Assembly: GCA_945861785.1 (NCBI GenBank) | Contig: CAMAWD010000005.1 | Coordinates: 1 to 64,000, forward strand | Direction: 5' to 3' | From: Rhodoferax sp. OV413 | GTDB taxonomy: Bacteria > Pseudomonadota > Gammaproteobacteria > Burkholderiales > Burkholderiaceae_C | Length of the DNA stretch: 64,000 nucleotides | Part shown: positions 9,666-18,818 of the stretch, one piece after another | How positions within the stretch are numbered: position 1 is the stretch's first letter | Layout: each line of letters opens with the position of its first letter | The notes under the pieces: model-generated | What the model was told of the DNA's origin: nothing | The model's input: the letters and a program-made list of their open reading frames with translations, nothing else | The model's database searches: none | Program-made: the position numbers and the translations under genes

Positions 9666-10340
9666 GTGCGCACACAGGCAATCATCTTTGACATGGACGG
9701 CACGATGATCGACTCCATGCCGTTTCATGCGCGAAGCTGGGTCGAGTTTGCCGGGCGCCATGGCTTGGCGATCGAGGTGGACGAGCTGCTTCGCCGGACC
9801 ACCGGGCGCACCGGCGCCGAATGCATGGAACTGCTGTTCGGCCGCTCCATGGACGCCACGGAGTGCTGGGAGCTGGTGCGCCAAAAGGAAGAAATCTACC
9901 GTGCACTGTTCGCCCCGGTGTTTGCCGAGGTGCCGGGCTTCAGGGCCTTCAGCGCGGACGCAATCGCCCGCGGCCTGCGTGTGGGTGTGGGCACAGCGGG
10001 CGACAAACACAACATCGCATTTGCGTTCTCGCACCTCGCCATGCACCCGATGCCCCACGCAGTGGTGGGAGGCGACGAGGGCCTGCCAGGCAAGCCCGAG
10101 CCGGCTATCTTTCTCGAGGCGGCACGGCGCATTGGCGCCGCGCCCGAGTCCTGCATCGTGTTCGAGGACGCACCGTTCGGCATTGAAGCCGCGCGCCGCG
10201 CCGGCATGCGGGCAGTCGCCGTATGCACCAGCCACACCGCAGAACAACTGGCCGGGCCGCATGTGGTGGCCAGTGTGCGCAATTACCACGAACTGATCGA
10301 ATCCAACTTTCTGGGGAACCTCCATGCCAAGCAACCGTGA
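9666..10340 (+). CDS. HAD-family phosphatase (beta-phosphoglucomutase-like)
   Basis: 224 residues, GTG start 3 nt after prfB stop. HAD motif I is IIFDMDGTMIDSMPFH with nucleophile Asp, followed by a helical cap (residues 15-80), motif II near VGVGTAGDKHN, motif III Lys in LPGKPEPAIF, and motif IV VFEDAPFGIEAARRAGM. This is the subfamily I layout of phosphoglycolate phosphatase and beta-phosphoglucomutase relatives. Substrate undetermined. Its end overlaps pepN by 17 nt, suggesting coupled translation. Confidence 0.85.
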   Translation: MRTQAIIFDMDGTMIDSMPFHARSWVEFAGRHGLAIEVDELLRRTTGRTGAECMELLFGRSMDATECWELVRQKEEIYRALFAPVFAEVPGFRAFSADAIARGLRVGVGTAGDKHNIAFAFSHLAMHPMPHAVVGGDEGLPGKPEPAIFLEAARRIGAAPESCIVFEDAPFGIEAARRAGMRAVAVCTSHTAEQLAGPHVVASVRNYHELIESNFLGNLHAKQP

Positions 10341-13047
10341 CGGACAGGGACAGGCGGTCAGCGTCCAACGCCTCGACTACCAGCCTCCCGCCTACTGGAT
10401 CGACACTGTCGACCTGACCTTCGACCTGGACCCGGCCAAGACCCGGGTGCTCAACAAGATGCGGGTGCGGCGCAACCCCGACGTGCCGGCCCAGCCGCTG
10501 CGGCTCGATGGCGATGAACTGAACCTGGCCCGGGTGCTGGTCAACGGTGGCGGTGCGTCGTTCAAGATCGACGGCGGCAAACTGGTGCTGGAGAACCTCC
10601 CGGCAGCCGGGGAAGGTGCGTTCGACCTGGAGATCTTCACCATCTGCACACCGGCAAAAAACACCAAGCTGATGGGGCTGTACGTCAGCAACGACTCCTT
10701 CTTCACGCAGTGCGAGGCCGAGGGCTTCCGGCGCATCACGTACTTCCTGGACCGCCCGGACGTCATGGCCAGCTACAGCGTGACGCTGCGGGCAGACAAG
10801 GCGAAATACCCGGTGCTGCTGTCCAATGGCAATCTGGTCGAACAGGGCGACCTGCAGGGCGAGGGCAACCAGGGGCGGCACTTTGCGCGCTGGGTCGACC
10901 CGCACCGCAAACCGTGTTACCTGTTTGCCCTGGTGGCAGGCCAACTGGTGTGCCGCCAGCAGCGCATCACATCCCGCGCCGGCAACGACCACCTGCTCGA
11001 GATCTACGTGCGCCGCGGCGACATGGACAAGACCGAACACGCCATGAACTCGCTCATGGCCTCGATCGCCTGGGACGAGGCGCGGTTTGGCCTGTCGCTC
11101 GATCTGGAGCGCTTCATGGTGGTTGCCACCAGCGACTTCAACATGGGCGCCATGGAGAACAAGGGCCTCAACATCTTCAATACCAAGTACGTGCTGGCCA
11201 GCCAGACAACTGCCACCGACACCGACTTCGCCAACATCGAGTCGGTTGTGGGCCATGAGTACTTCCACAACTGGACCGGCAACCGCGTGACCTGCCGCGA
11301 CTGGTTCCAGCTCAGCCTCAAGGAAGGCCTGACGGTCTTTCGCGACCAGGAGTTCTCGCAGGATCTTTGCCACGAGGCATCGGCACGCGCCGTCAAGCGC
11401 ATCGAGGATGTGCGGGTGCTGCGCACCGCGCAGTTCCCAGAGGATGCCGGCCCGATGGCGCACCCGGTGCGCCCCGACAGTTATGTCGAGATCAACAACT
11501 TCTACACCGTCACCATCTACGAAAAAGGCGCCGAGGTGGTGCGCATGATGCAGACCCTGGTGGGCCGCGAAGGGTTCGCGCGCGGCATGAAGCTGTACTT
11601 CGAGCGCCACGACGGCCAGGCCGTCACCTGCGATGACTTTGCGCAGGCGCAGGCCGACGCCAATCTTGGCTCGGATCTGGCGGCGCTGCTGCCACAGTTC
11701 AAGCACTGGTACAGCCAGGCCGGCACGCCCCACCTGGCGGCACGCGGCCACTACGACGCACAGGCGCGCACCTATGCGCTCACGCTTGCCCAGAACTGCA
11801 GCCCCACCCCAGGGCAGGACCACAAGCAAGCCTTTGTGATCCCGCTCAACCTGGGTCTGGTAGGGCCGGATGGCCAGGACCTTCCTTTGCAACTGTCTGA
11901 CGAAACACTGCCAGGTGCGGCGTCGCGCACTTTCGTGGTCAGCCAGCCTGAAGAAACGCTCACATTCATCAACGTCGACGTCCTGCCCGTGCCCTCGATG
12001 CTGCGCGGTTTCAGCGCACCGGTGGTGCTCGAATTCGACTACTCCGACGCGCAACTCCTGCACCTTCTGGCGCACGACTCCGATGCTTTCAACCGATGGG
12101 AGGCCGGCCAGCGGCTGGCCATGCGCGCTGCGCTGCAGGCAATTGCGACTGGCAGCACCACGCAACTGCTGGGTGCCGCCCATCTCGAGGCCATGCGCAC
12201 CATCCTGCGGCACGACAAGCTCGACGCTGCGCTCAAGGAACTGGTACTGACACTGCCTTCCGAAACCTACATCGCGGAACAACTGGCAGTGGTGGACCCG
12301 CAACAGGTCCATGCGGTGCGCGAATCAATGCGGCTGCAGCTCGCCCTGGCGCTGCGCGACGACTGGCAATGGGCATTCGACACGCACCAGGATACCGGCG
12401 CCTACCGCGCCGACCCGGTGTCCACCGGGCGGCGCGCGTTGTCAGGCATGGCCTTGGCCATGTTGTGCCGCGCAGCGGTCGACGACACAGCGGCGCCAGG
12501 CAGCGACGTCTGGGCAGGGCGGGCCTACCAGCGCTTCAAGTCTGCCGGCAACATGACCGACCGGTTCAACGCACTCGCCGCCTTGGTCGGCGCGGGACAT
12601 GAACTGGCAACACAGGCCACCGCCCATTTTCATGCGATGTTCAAACACGACGAACTGGTATTGGACAAATGGTTCGCGCTGCAGGCGGGTGCGCCGGACC
12701 GCGGCGGCAACATCCTGCCGCTGGTGCGCCAATTGCTGAGCCACCCGGACTTTCACATCCGCAACCCCAACCGGGCGCGCAGTGTGATCTTCAGTTATTG
12801 CAGCGGCAACCCCGGCGCCTTCCACCGCCCGGACGCCGCCGGTTATGTATTCTGGAGCGAGCGGGTGCTCGAACTGGATGCGTTCAACCCGCAGGTGGCT
12901 GCGCGGCTGGCGCGCGCACTGGACCGCTGGAAAAAGCTGGCCGAACCCTACCGCAGCGCTGCGCGCGAAGCGATTACACGGGTCGCCGCCAAAACCGAAC
13001 TGAGCAACGACGTGCGTGAGGTGGTGACCCGCGCATTGTCAGAATAG
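10324..13047 (+). CDS. pepN: Aminopeptidase N (M1 family)
   Basis: 907 residues. A cytoplasmic zinc aminopeptidase that trims N-terminal residues from peptides. The exopeptidase motif GAMENKGLNIF precedes the zinc site HEYFHNWTGNR (His311, Glu312, His315), with the third ligand Glu in SLKEGLTVFRDQEF. The C-terminal helical domain is full length. E. coli PepN is 870 residues. In related genomes pepN is commonly followed by fbp, which here survives only as a remnant directly downstream. Confidence 0.96.
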   Translation: MPSNRDGQGQAVSVQRLDYQPPAYWIDTVDLTFDLDPAKTRVLNKMRVRRNPDVPAQPLRLDGDELNLARVLVNGGGASFKIDGGKLVLENLPAAGEGAFDLEIFTICTPAKNTKLMGLYVSNDSFFTQCEAEGFRRITYFLDRPDVMASYSVTLRADKAKYPVLLSNGNLVEQGDLQGEGNQGRHFARWVDPHRKPCYLFALVAGQLVCRQQRITSRAGNDHLLEIYVRRGDMDKTEHAMNSLMASIAWDEARFGLSLDLERFMVVATSDFNMGAMENKGLNIFNTKYVLASQTTATDTDFANIESVVGHEYFHNWTGNRVTCRDWFQLSLKEGLTVFRDQEFSQDLCHEASARAVKRIEDVRVLRTAQFPEDAGPMAHPVRPDSYVEINNFYTVTIYEKGAEVVRMMQTLVGREGFARGMKLYFERHDGQAVTCDDFAQAQADANLGSDLAALLPQFKHWYSQAGTPHLAARGHYDAQARTYALTLAQNCSPTPGQDHKQAFVIPLNLGLVGPDGQDLPLQLSDETLPGAASRTFVVSQPEETLTFINVDVLPVPSMLRGFSAPVVLEFDYSDAQLLHLLAHDSDAFNRWEAGQRLAMRAALQAIATGSTTQLLGAAHLEAMRTILRHDKLDAALKELVLTLPSETYIAEQLAVVDPQQVHAVRESMRLQLALALRDDWQWAFDTHQDTGAYRADPVSTGRRALSGMALAMLCRAAVDDTAAPGSDVWAGRAYQRFKSAGNMTDRFNALAALVGAGHELATQATAHFHAMFKHDELVLDKWFALQAGAPDRGGNILPLVRQLLSHPDFHIRNPNRARSVIFSYCSGNPGAFHRPDAAGYVFWSERVLELDAFNPQVAARLARALDRWKKLAEPYRSAAREAITRVAAKTELSNDVREVVTRALSE

Positions 13048-13063
13048 CCACAGAAGCAAGACC

Positions 13064-13320
13064 ATGGCGGCCGCCATTTCCCTGACCCGTTACCTGGTCG
13101 AGCAACAGCGCAGCGCGAACCTGGCAAACCCGGCAAACTGCGCCTGATGTACGAGGCCAATCCGATGGCCTGGCTGATTGAGCAGGCTGGTGGTGCCGCC
13201 ACCGATGGGCGCCAGCGCATCCTGGACATCACCCCCACCCAACTGCAGCAGCGCGTGAGTGTGGTGCTGGGCGGCAGGAACGAGGTCGAGCGCATAACCG
13301 GCTACCACGCCGGGCTATAA
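13064..13320 (+). pseudogene. fbp: Fructose-1,6-bisphosphatase class 1, internally deleted remnant
   Basis: The first 16 codons give the FBPase N-terminus [16 protein letters not shown]. The sequence then jumps, in another frame, to the FBPase C-terminus: [40 protein letters not shown], and [10 protein letters not shown], ending TAA 13318-13320. About 250 of the usual roughly 335 residues are gone and the frames do not match, so it cannot make enzyme. A repeat (GGCAAACCCGGCAAAC) sits near the junction. Loss of this gluconeogenic step would need another FBPase (glpX or cbbF) elsewhere. Confidence 0.88.
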
Positions 13321-13331
13321 TCGCGCCCGTT

Positions 13332-13407
13332 GCCGGTGTAGCTCAGTCGGTAGAGCAGCTCATTCGTAATGAGAAGGTCGGGTGTTCGATTCATCTCTCC
13401 GGCACCA
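13332..13407 (+). tRNA. tRNA-Thr (anticodon CGT)
   Basis: A 76-nt cloverleaf with encoded CCA: acceptor GCCGGTG/CTCCGGC with one T-T mismatch, D arm GCTCAGTCGGTAGAGC, anticodon stem GCTCA/TGAGA around TTCGTAA (anticodon CGT), T loop TTCGATT, ending CACCA. Anticodon CGT reads ACG threonine codons. The accessory region begins immediately 3' of it, as expected for a tRNA used as an integration site. Confidence 0.95.
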
Positions 13408-13423
13408 ATGAAATCAATGACTT

Positions 13424-13455
13424 AGCCCGGCCTCACCCGCTGGGCTTTGTTGTTT
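13424..13455 (+). terminator. Possible weak terminator after tRNA-Thr
   Basis: A 5-bp inverted repeat AGCCC (13424-13428) and GGGCT (13442-13446) with a 13-nt loop is followed by TTGTTGTTT. Short stem, so only a tentative call. The rest of the stretch to 13796 contains no convincing gene. Confidence 0.35.
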
Positions 13456-13796
13456 CTGGGCTTGTACAGACTTTTGCAGACAGTGGTACAGGATTTTGTA
13501 CCGTGCAGCCGGCACCGGAATCGGGGCCTAAGCCCACTACCAGGGCGCAGGCTTGCCACAGCTTGACGTTTCGTATGGCCCGCCAGAACGTCCAATCAAT
13601 CGGCGACAAATCACATGTCATTCATGCACCCCCGTGTAACCCGCAATAGGTGCCACCAGCAGGCCGGTGGGGGCTCGGCTATTCGTCCCGCTCTCAGGCT
13701 CATCTCTCGTTGGAAATACGCGCCCCCTTCAGGCTCATACTTCGTTGGACAAGGCTTTTGATCGCGCTTGGACGTACATGATGGTAATATACAAAA

Positions 13797-14096
13797 ATGA
13801 TTGATCTGAGCAAGATCACCGGGTTCAACTGGGACGACGGCAACACTCGAAAGAACGAGAAGCACGGTGTGTCCATGGCGGAGGCCGAACAGATATTCTT
13901 CAACTCGCCGTTGCTACTATTGGAGGATGCTGCGCATAGTCAGCAGGAGCCCCGAATTCATGCTTTGGGCAAGACGGACGATGGGCGAGCACTGCACATC
14001 ACGTTCACCCTGCGCCAGTCGGCTCTATTGATCCGGGTGATTTCCGCCAGGGATATGCACAGAAAGGAACGGGCCATCTATGACCAAGCAAACTAG
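13797..14096 (+). CDS. brnT: BrnT-family toxin
   Basis: 99 residues. BrnT toxins are RelE-fold ribonucleases that inhibit translation. The family pattern is visible: FNWDDGNTRKNEKHGVSMAEAE, a central LALGK-like stretch (HALGKTDDGRALHITFT) and the end IRVISARDMHRKERAIYD. Its stop overlaps the start of the antitoxin by 17 nt, the usual toxin-then-antitoxin order of brnTA, which is normally repressed by BrnA or the complex. Confidence 0.9.
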   Translation: MIDLSKITGFNWDDGNTRKNEKHGVSMAEAEQIFFNSPLLLLEDAAHSQQEPRIHALGKTDDGRALHITFTLRQSALLIRVISARDMHRKERAIYDQAN

Positions 14097-14346
14097 AGCG
14101 ATTCCGAAGTTTGCCACCGAGGCGCAGGAGCGCGCGTACTGGGAATCACATGATTCGACCGAACACCTTGACTGGTCAAAGGCCAAGCAGGCGACGCTGC
14201 CGAACTTGAAACCCACGACCAAGACGATTTCTCTTCGACTGCCCCAGCATTTGTTGGACTCCATCAAGAGCGCCGCGAATGCGCGCGACGTCCCGTACCA
14301 GTCGCTGATCAAGGTCTGGTTGCAGGAAAAATTGCGCAGTCACTGA
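14080..14346 (+). CDS. brnA: BrnA-family antitoxin
   Basis: 88 residues, overlapping brnT. The C-terminal half is a ribbon-helix-helix domain (TKTISLRLPQHLLDSIKSAA, then VPYQSLIKVWL) that would bind the operon promoter. The N-terminal half (ERAYWESHDSTEHLDW) is the toxin-neutralising part shared by BrnA/CopG antitoxins. The pair appears intact. Confidence 0.9.
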   Translation: MTKQTRAIPKFATEAQERAYWESHDSTEHLDWSKAKQATLPNLKPTTKTISLRLPQHLLDSIKSAANARDVPYQSLIKVWLQEKLRSH

Positions 14347-14488
14347 GCGCTGCTTGCGCGTCCGATTTTTGGCAAGGTGGCGTTGGCATTGGATGGACAA
14401 GAGCCCGCACCAGGCCGCATCCGTTGAAAAAGCCGCCTTCGGTAGTGTCAGCCATACGGCACCAACATAAACCGTCGATTTAATTGAG

Positions 14489-14523
14489 AAAGCCCGCTAT
14501 CAAGACGATAGCGGGCTTTTTTA
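14489..14523 (+). terminator. Strong intrinsic terminator downstream of brnTA
   Basis: A perfect 12-bp stem AAAGCCCGCTAT (14489-14500) / ATAGCGGGCTTT (14508-14519) with loop CAAGACG runs into a T tract. The A-run on the other side makes it potentially bidirectional. Confidence 0.85.
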
Positions 14524-14617
14524 TTGGCGCGCTGGATTTGCGCTGCGTAGCCCTGCCCTTTATCTTCGGCCCCCCGAGTTCCCAAACACCGCTGCCTTCT
14601 GCCGGACCGAGATGATG

Positions 14618-14755
14618 ACAGCCAACGACGGCGCGCTGGGTGACCAGTACCTGCGCGACTTCCAGGACAACGAGAAAACCATCGCGACCATTCTGACCAC
14701 GCCGCAGAAGCTGTCCACCGGCGTTGTTGGCCGCGTTAACCCAAGCGCGTCGTAA
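14618..14755 (+). pseudogene. Type I restriction enzyme HsdR fragment
   Basis: 46 codons open to TAA 14753-14755. The stretch TANDGALGDQYLRDFQDNEK followed by ATILTTPQKLSTGV matches the helicase region of HsdR subunits, where the intact sequence reads ATILTTSQKLSTGVDARNVRN. Homology ends at GV, the rest being unrelated codons. No hsdM or hsdS is present. A scrap of a former restriction system. Confidence 0.55.
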
Positions 14756-14908
14756 CCCTCGGCAGTGACAAAATGGTCGGCACCGTCGCTCGTGATCAGA
14801 GCGCGATTGAACAGGCCGGGGAGCACCTTCTGGCGGGGCACCACCTTTGACGTTGCCAGGGAACCAAGTGATCTTGCCGTTGGTGTTTTGGGCGGCATAC
14901 GTCAGCAC
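14752..14908 (-). pseudogene. Unidentified decayed ORF fragment
   Basis: On the minus strand two frames give plausible protein in sequence: MLTYAAQNTNGKITWFPGNV, then after a frame change KVLPGLFNRALITSDGADHF and VTAEGYDALGL. The second part looks like a winged-helix-type end found in small plasmid-borne proteins, but I cannot name the family. The frame break suggests a dead gene. Nothing else is recognisable between 14347 and 15086 apart from the hsdR scrap and the terminator. Confidence 0.3.
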
Positions 14909-15086
14909 GGCATGCTGCGTTGTCCAACAAATCAGTCCTGCGCGATTTCTGCCTTTGTGGCCCTGGGTATAGAGGCCATTGCGGCCAATCGCGAATTAAT
15001 TCCCAACCGCCCAGAAGACCAAATAATAACGTTAAAAATCACTTTTAGTTAAACCATAAAGACATTAAAGTAAATATTTTGTTAGG

Positions 15087-16550
15087 ATGTCTCGCATGAA
15101 GGTATCAAAAGAAAAGCTTGTTGCCGTTTTGTCCCAGTTCAACCCCTGGTGGCGAGGCGAGGCTATTCCTGACTTGCCAAAGTGGCGTCGCGCAGCATTT
15201 CGCGAGTTGCACATCTGGACAACCAGTCCACCCGCGCCGCGCGCGGTACTGCTTTCAGGAGCACGTCAAATTGGCAAAACGACTTTGATGCTTCAGGCAG
15301 TTGATTCGGTCTTGCGCGCAGGCACGCCACCCAGCAACATCCTTTACGCTACGTTTGACCACCCTGTTTTGAAGCTTGCTGGCATTGATGCTGTGCTGGA
15401 CGCATGGCGTGAACGCGAGCCCAAGGCAGATGGTTTGGAGTACTTATTCCTTGACGAGGCGCAGTTCATCCGGGAATGGGGAACTTGGGTCAAACTCCAA
15501 GTTGACTTCCAAAAAAGTAGGCGCATCGCGTTCACCGGTTCTGCAATGCCATTGGTCGAGGTGGGGCAGGAATCCGGCGTGGGTCGTTGGCACACCATTC
15601 GACTGACAACACTTTCTTTTTATGAATACCTGCAGATCAAGAACTTGACTCTGCCGCCGTTGCCAAAAATCAAGTCATTGTGTGATCTGTTTGATTGGCC
15701 GCAGGCTGACTTCTATCGTGTGACCGAGGCGGCTGCGTCGTACGTTGGCCATTTCCACGAATATCTTGTACGTGGTGGATTTCCGCAGACAGCCCAGGTG
15801 GAGAGCATCACCCAAGCACAACGCCTGCTGCGTGAGGACATTATTGACAAGGTCCTCAAGCGTGACATGACTGCGCTGTTCGGCGTACGTCGGGTTTTGG
15901 ACCTGGAACACACATTTCTCTACCTGTGCATGCACGATGGCGGTCTGTTGGACATGGTTGACCTTTGCTCCAACCTGGAAGTAAAACGACCTACGGCACA
16001 AAATTTCATCGAATTGCTTGAATCTACGCATCTGATATACCGCTTGCCGCCCTATGGCTACGGCAAGGACGTGTTGCGTGCAAGATTCAAAATTTACTTG
16101 GCGGATGCTGCCATTGCGCCAGCTGTCATGCTCAAGGGGAAAACCATATTGGAAGACCCCGCTGCGCTGGGTGTGGCTACTGAAACAGCCGTTTTCAAGC
16201 ATCTGTTTGCACGGTACTACGCACAGAACGTTCGGTTCACCTATTGGCGTGGCAAGAAAGACCGCGAGGTCGATCTGGTAGCTGAGGTTGATGGCCAGAT
16301 TATTCCGTTCGAAGTCAAGTATCGCGCGCAACATACCGGTGCTCGTGAGCTTAAGGGTTTGATCGAGTTATGTGAGCTAAAGAAAATCACGCGTGGCTAT
16401 GTGGTGACCAAGTCACTTGACGATTTTGGACTCATGACCGGAATGCCACAAGGCGGCGACACCGCGACACAGATCATGCGTATACCAGCCCCGTTGCTCT
16501 GTTATTGGATGGGTGGGTCGGAATTGAATCAAACTGAAGTGCAGGACTGA
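15087..16550 (+). CDS. AAA-type ATPase with C-terminal DUF4143
   Basis: 487 residues. Walker A GARQIGKTTLM near residue 57 and Walker B LEYLFLDEAQF near residue 112, then an AAA core with sensor-like ITFTGSA-type stretch (RIAFTGSAMPLV). The C-terminal half carries the nuclease-like DUF4143 pattern (YWRGKKDREVDLVAEVDGQI, IPFEVKYR). Such ATPases are common on islands. Their biological role is unsettled. Either ATG 15087 or ATG 15096 may be used. The second is better spaced from AGGA (15084-15087). The gene is less GC-rich than its neighbours, consistent with transfer. Confidence 0.8.
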   Translation: MSRMKVSKEKLVAVLSQFNPWWRGEAIPDLPKWRRAAFRELHIWTTSPPAPRAVLLSGARQIGKTTLMLQAVDSVLRAGTPPSNILYATFDHPVLKLAGIDAVLDAWREREPKADGLEYLFLDEAQFIREWGTWVKLQVDFQKSRRIAFTGSAMPLVEVGQESGVGRWHTIRLTTLSFYEYLQIKNLTLPPLPKIKSLCDLFDWPQADFYRVTEAAASYVGHFHEYLVRGGFPQTAQVESITQAQRLLREDIIDKVLKRDMTALFGVRRVLDLEHTFLYLCMHDGGLLDMVDLCSNLEVKRPTAQNFIELLESTHLIYRLPPYGYGKDVLRARFKIYLADAAIAPAVMLKGKTILEDPAALGVATETAVFKHLFARYYAQNVRFTYWRGKKDREVDLVAEVDGQIIPFEVKYRAQHTGARELKGLIELCELKKITRGYVVTKSLDDFGLMTGMPQGGDTATQIMRIPAPLLCYWMGGSELNQTEVQD

Positions 16551-16680
16551 GCGTCCCTGCGAAAGAACCAAGAAACACATGCATCTCGAAGAACTTCTCT
16601 CGACCCTCGAATCCCCCATCGTCAGGGCGGCGGCACCCTACCCCGCCATCTGCATCCAGCCGGCGATGAATGGCGCAATC

Positions 16681-16998
16681 CTACGCAGTCGTGTTGACGT
16701 AGCTCCCGCTCGCGGGGCGTGGTTTCGTCTCGTAGCCTGTTTGTTTGGACGATGTAGAGCGCTCAGATTCCTTGGATTTCTCTGCTGCTTCATACGCAGA
16801 CCGCAACTCGGCCTTCTGCGACTCCCTGGAGCCTGCGGCTTTTGAAGGAACCAAGGGCGGTGGCGTGGGTAGTCCCGACCGGACAACTTTTTGGGGCTCA
16901 TCTTTTCCACCCCCGGCCTCGCGGTTCACCGTTGAACGGTTCGGAGGGTATGGAGTTTGACTGGCGACTTGGGGCGTAGAGTTTGGAATTCTGGACAT
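16681..16998 (-). CDS. Hypothetical small hydrophilic protein
   Basis: 105 residues from ATG 16996-16998, starting MSRIPNSTPQVASQTPYPPN. Rich in Ser, Pro, Lys and Glu, with no signal peptide or recognisable domain (middle KAELRSAYEAAEKSKESERS), and likely disordered. An ATG three codons upstream (17005-17007) is also possible. No family recognised. It could be a non-coding stretch with an accidental frame. The surrounding interval 16551-17673 holds no other clear gene. Confidence 0.35.
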   Translation of the reverse strand: MSRIPNSTPQVASQTPYPPNRSTVNREAGGGKDEPQKVVRSGLPTPPPLVPSKAAGSRESQKAELRSAYEAAEKSKESERSTSSKQTGYETKPRPASGSYVNTTA

Positions 16999-17166
16999 GA
17001 TGTGCATTCTGGCGCGGCTATTTGAAACGAAGGGCTGCTCAGACAACCGTTGACAAAAGAAAGCGACAGGTTGAGAAATATGCCTCATGTCCAGACGATT
17101 GGCATATACCTTGTCTGCTGCTGCACCTGCACGGCACCCCGCCCTGCCCGCTCCTGTCAATTTGCG

Positions 17167-17316
17167 TCACGGCAATTTGTCGGGAGCGCCCAGCCGACCA
17201 GAGGCAACCATTGGATGGGCCCGGTTTAGCTGCGGCAACGTTTCAACAAACTCCCTCGCCTGCTGACGCTGAGTTTCCGTAAAGCTCTTTGGCACAAGGG
17301 GGCCAGTTTGCTCCAT
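17167..17316 (-). CDS. Possible 49-residue hypothetical protein
   Basis: A short minus-strand frame starts MEQTGPLVPKSFTETQRQQA and ends DKLP. The composition is protein-like (amphipathic TQRQQAREFVETLPQL helix), and it lies upstream of the hypothetical gene at 16681-16998 in the same direction. No strong ribosome site is visible and I recognise no family. Reported as a weak candidate only. Confidence 0.25.
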   Translation of the reverse strand: MEQTGPLVPKSFTETQRQQAREFVETLPQLNRAHPMVASGRLGAPDKLP

Positions 17317-17363
17317 GAGCAATTCACCGAATGGACTGGCTCAGGCCGCCGACCACAACTAAT

Positions 17364-17395
17364 TATTTGTCAAAATTTCTAACCATTTGTCAAAA
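17364..17395 (+). promoter_or_regulatory. Two ATTTGTCAAAAT direct repeats upstream of the exported-protein operon
   Basis: ATTTGTCAAAAT occurs at 17364-17375 and 17384-17395, exactly 20 bp apart (about two helical turns). An AT-rich tract follows, with TACAAT at 17401-17406 and TAAAAA at 17411-17416 as possible -10 elements. The zone is strikingly AT-rich against its surroundings. It is a likely regulatory site for the operon at 17674-24107, with about 280 nt of leader before the first gene. Confidence 0.45.
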
Positions 17396-17673
17396 TATGT
17401 TACAATATGATAAAAATGGTCTTTAAAAATGCGGAATAAAGTGATTCAACAGTCACTTGTCAAGCAGGCCTCGGCTCGCGTAATTGCGCGGGACTCTGGC
17501 AAAGTTTCCTTTGTAAATATGTTTTCGCAACTTGCAGTTTTTGTTAAACGGCAGTCGAAACCATGGCCCGTTGTGCCGTGAATCCCGAAATCGGGAAGGC
17601 TGCCGTGCTGAACTCGGCGGCCTCACGCCTGACCAGCCAGTTCGAAATCTGATCCTGAACCTCTGGACCTACT

Positions 17674-18795
17674 ATGCTGAGATTCCTAATTGCCGTCCTG
17701 TTGGGCCTTGCTGTGACTCTTACCGGTTCTGCGGCCAGCCTGCGTGTGACGCTTGAAGTGGGTTACGAAACGGGTTTGTTCTCCGACAAGCCCAATGACG
17801 AAACCCGACGCCGCATCCTGCCCATGGTCAAGCAGGAAATCTTCAAGAACTACCTGGGTCGCGCGGATTCGTCGACCGTCACGTTGGTTGAGCGTAATCG
17901 CGACGAGATCAACCGTCGCCTGGACGACATCGTCACCAACATCGAATTCCTGGACGAACAGGTCCTTAAGGACACGCGTCGTCTGCGCATCACTGTGCGT
18001 GCAACCGTCAACGACAACATCGTGAGCGCTGTCCTCGCCGCCAGCGGCCCCAAGGTAGCCTCGGGACAGGGTAGCCCCTTTGGCTTCCTCATCCTGCCGC
18101 GCTTGCAATCGGACGCCAAATCGTTCGACGCCACGGTGACCAAGAATGCCACATCGACGACCAAGCTGGTCACGGAGCGTGTGTTGGCCGACCAGGTCAA
18201 GGAAAGTGACGGTGGTGCCTCAGAGCGCAACATCGAAGGCAACAAGGTGACCATGTCGGCATCGGCCAAGACGTCAGGTGCCACGACGCGCAAGTCGCAG
18301 CAGGCCAAATGGCGCTTGGGCAACTCCAAGAACGTCAACGCCTCTGTGGTCAAGTACCTGAGCGAAGCGGGCTATGAGCCGTCGTCGTACGACGACATTG
18401 CCTCGGACCCGGAGTGCGCGGCGACTTTCAAGCTCCGCGATGTGCAACAGGATTTCCTGACCTCGGAGACCGCAGAGATCAGCGCCGAGGTGCGCTTTGG
18501 CGTATTCTCTGCCGCCCGCAAGTGTGACTACAAGTTCTTCGCCATCGGCACCATGGACATCGACAGCATTGAGCAGGATCGTGGCAGCGGTGGTGTGCGC
18601 GTGCGCGTGGCTGTGAACATCCAAGTCCATGACATCAAGCGGCCCCGCAATCCGGTAGTCGTGTCGGTCGGTCCGGTCTTCTTCGACGGCTTGGATCGCC
18701 AAGAGGAAGGCGCCATCGACCAGGCACTGCTCAAGTCGGCCAAAGAAGCCTCCCAAGTCATCGTTAGCCAGTTGCGGGCCAAGGGCTTGCAATAA
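17674..18795 (+). CDS. Exported protein of unknown function, first gene of seven-gene operon
   Basis: 373 residues with a clear signal peptide (MLRFLIAVLLGLAVTLTGSA, cleavage near SAAS). The mature part has an alpha/beta N-terminal region (TLEVGYETGLFSDKPNDETR, followed by the helix RILPMVKQEIFKNYL), a Ser/Thr/Lys-rich middle (residues about 150-210), and a beta-rich C-terminal half. Two Cys occur in the mature chain (DPECAATF, ARKCDYKF), possibly a disulfide. No enzyme motif and no family recognised. There is weak resemblance in pattern to outer-membrane assembly proteins that accompany CsgG-like pores. Followed after 23 bp by the CsgG-like gene. Confidence 0.7.
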   Translation: MLRFLIAVLLGLAVTLTGSAASLRVTLEVGYETGLFSDKPNDETRRRILPMVKQEIFKNYLGRADSSTVTLVERNRDEINRRLDDIVTNIEFLDEQVLKDTRRLRITVRATVNDNIVSAVLAASGPKVASGQGSPFGFLILPRLQSDAKSFDATVTKNATSTTKLVTERVLADQVKESDGGASERNIEGNKVTMSASAKTSGATTRKSQQAKWRLGNSKNVNASVVKYLSEAGYEPSSYDDIASDPECAATFKLRDVQQDFLTSETAEISAEVRFGVFSAARKCDYKFFAIGTMDIDSIEQDRGSGGVRVRVAVNIQVHDIKRPRNPVVVSVGPVFFDGLDRQEEGAIDQALLKSAKEASQVIVSQLRAKGLQ

Positions 18796-18818
18796 GCACC
18801 AAGGCAAGGCAAAGCGCT

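Noticed and set aside
17560-17620. Possible riboswitch-like fold (ATCCCGAAATCGGGA hairpin) before the exported-protein operon
   Set aside because: The stem is short, and no known aptamer core was recognised. It may be random.
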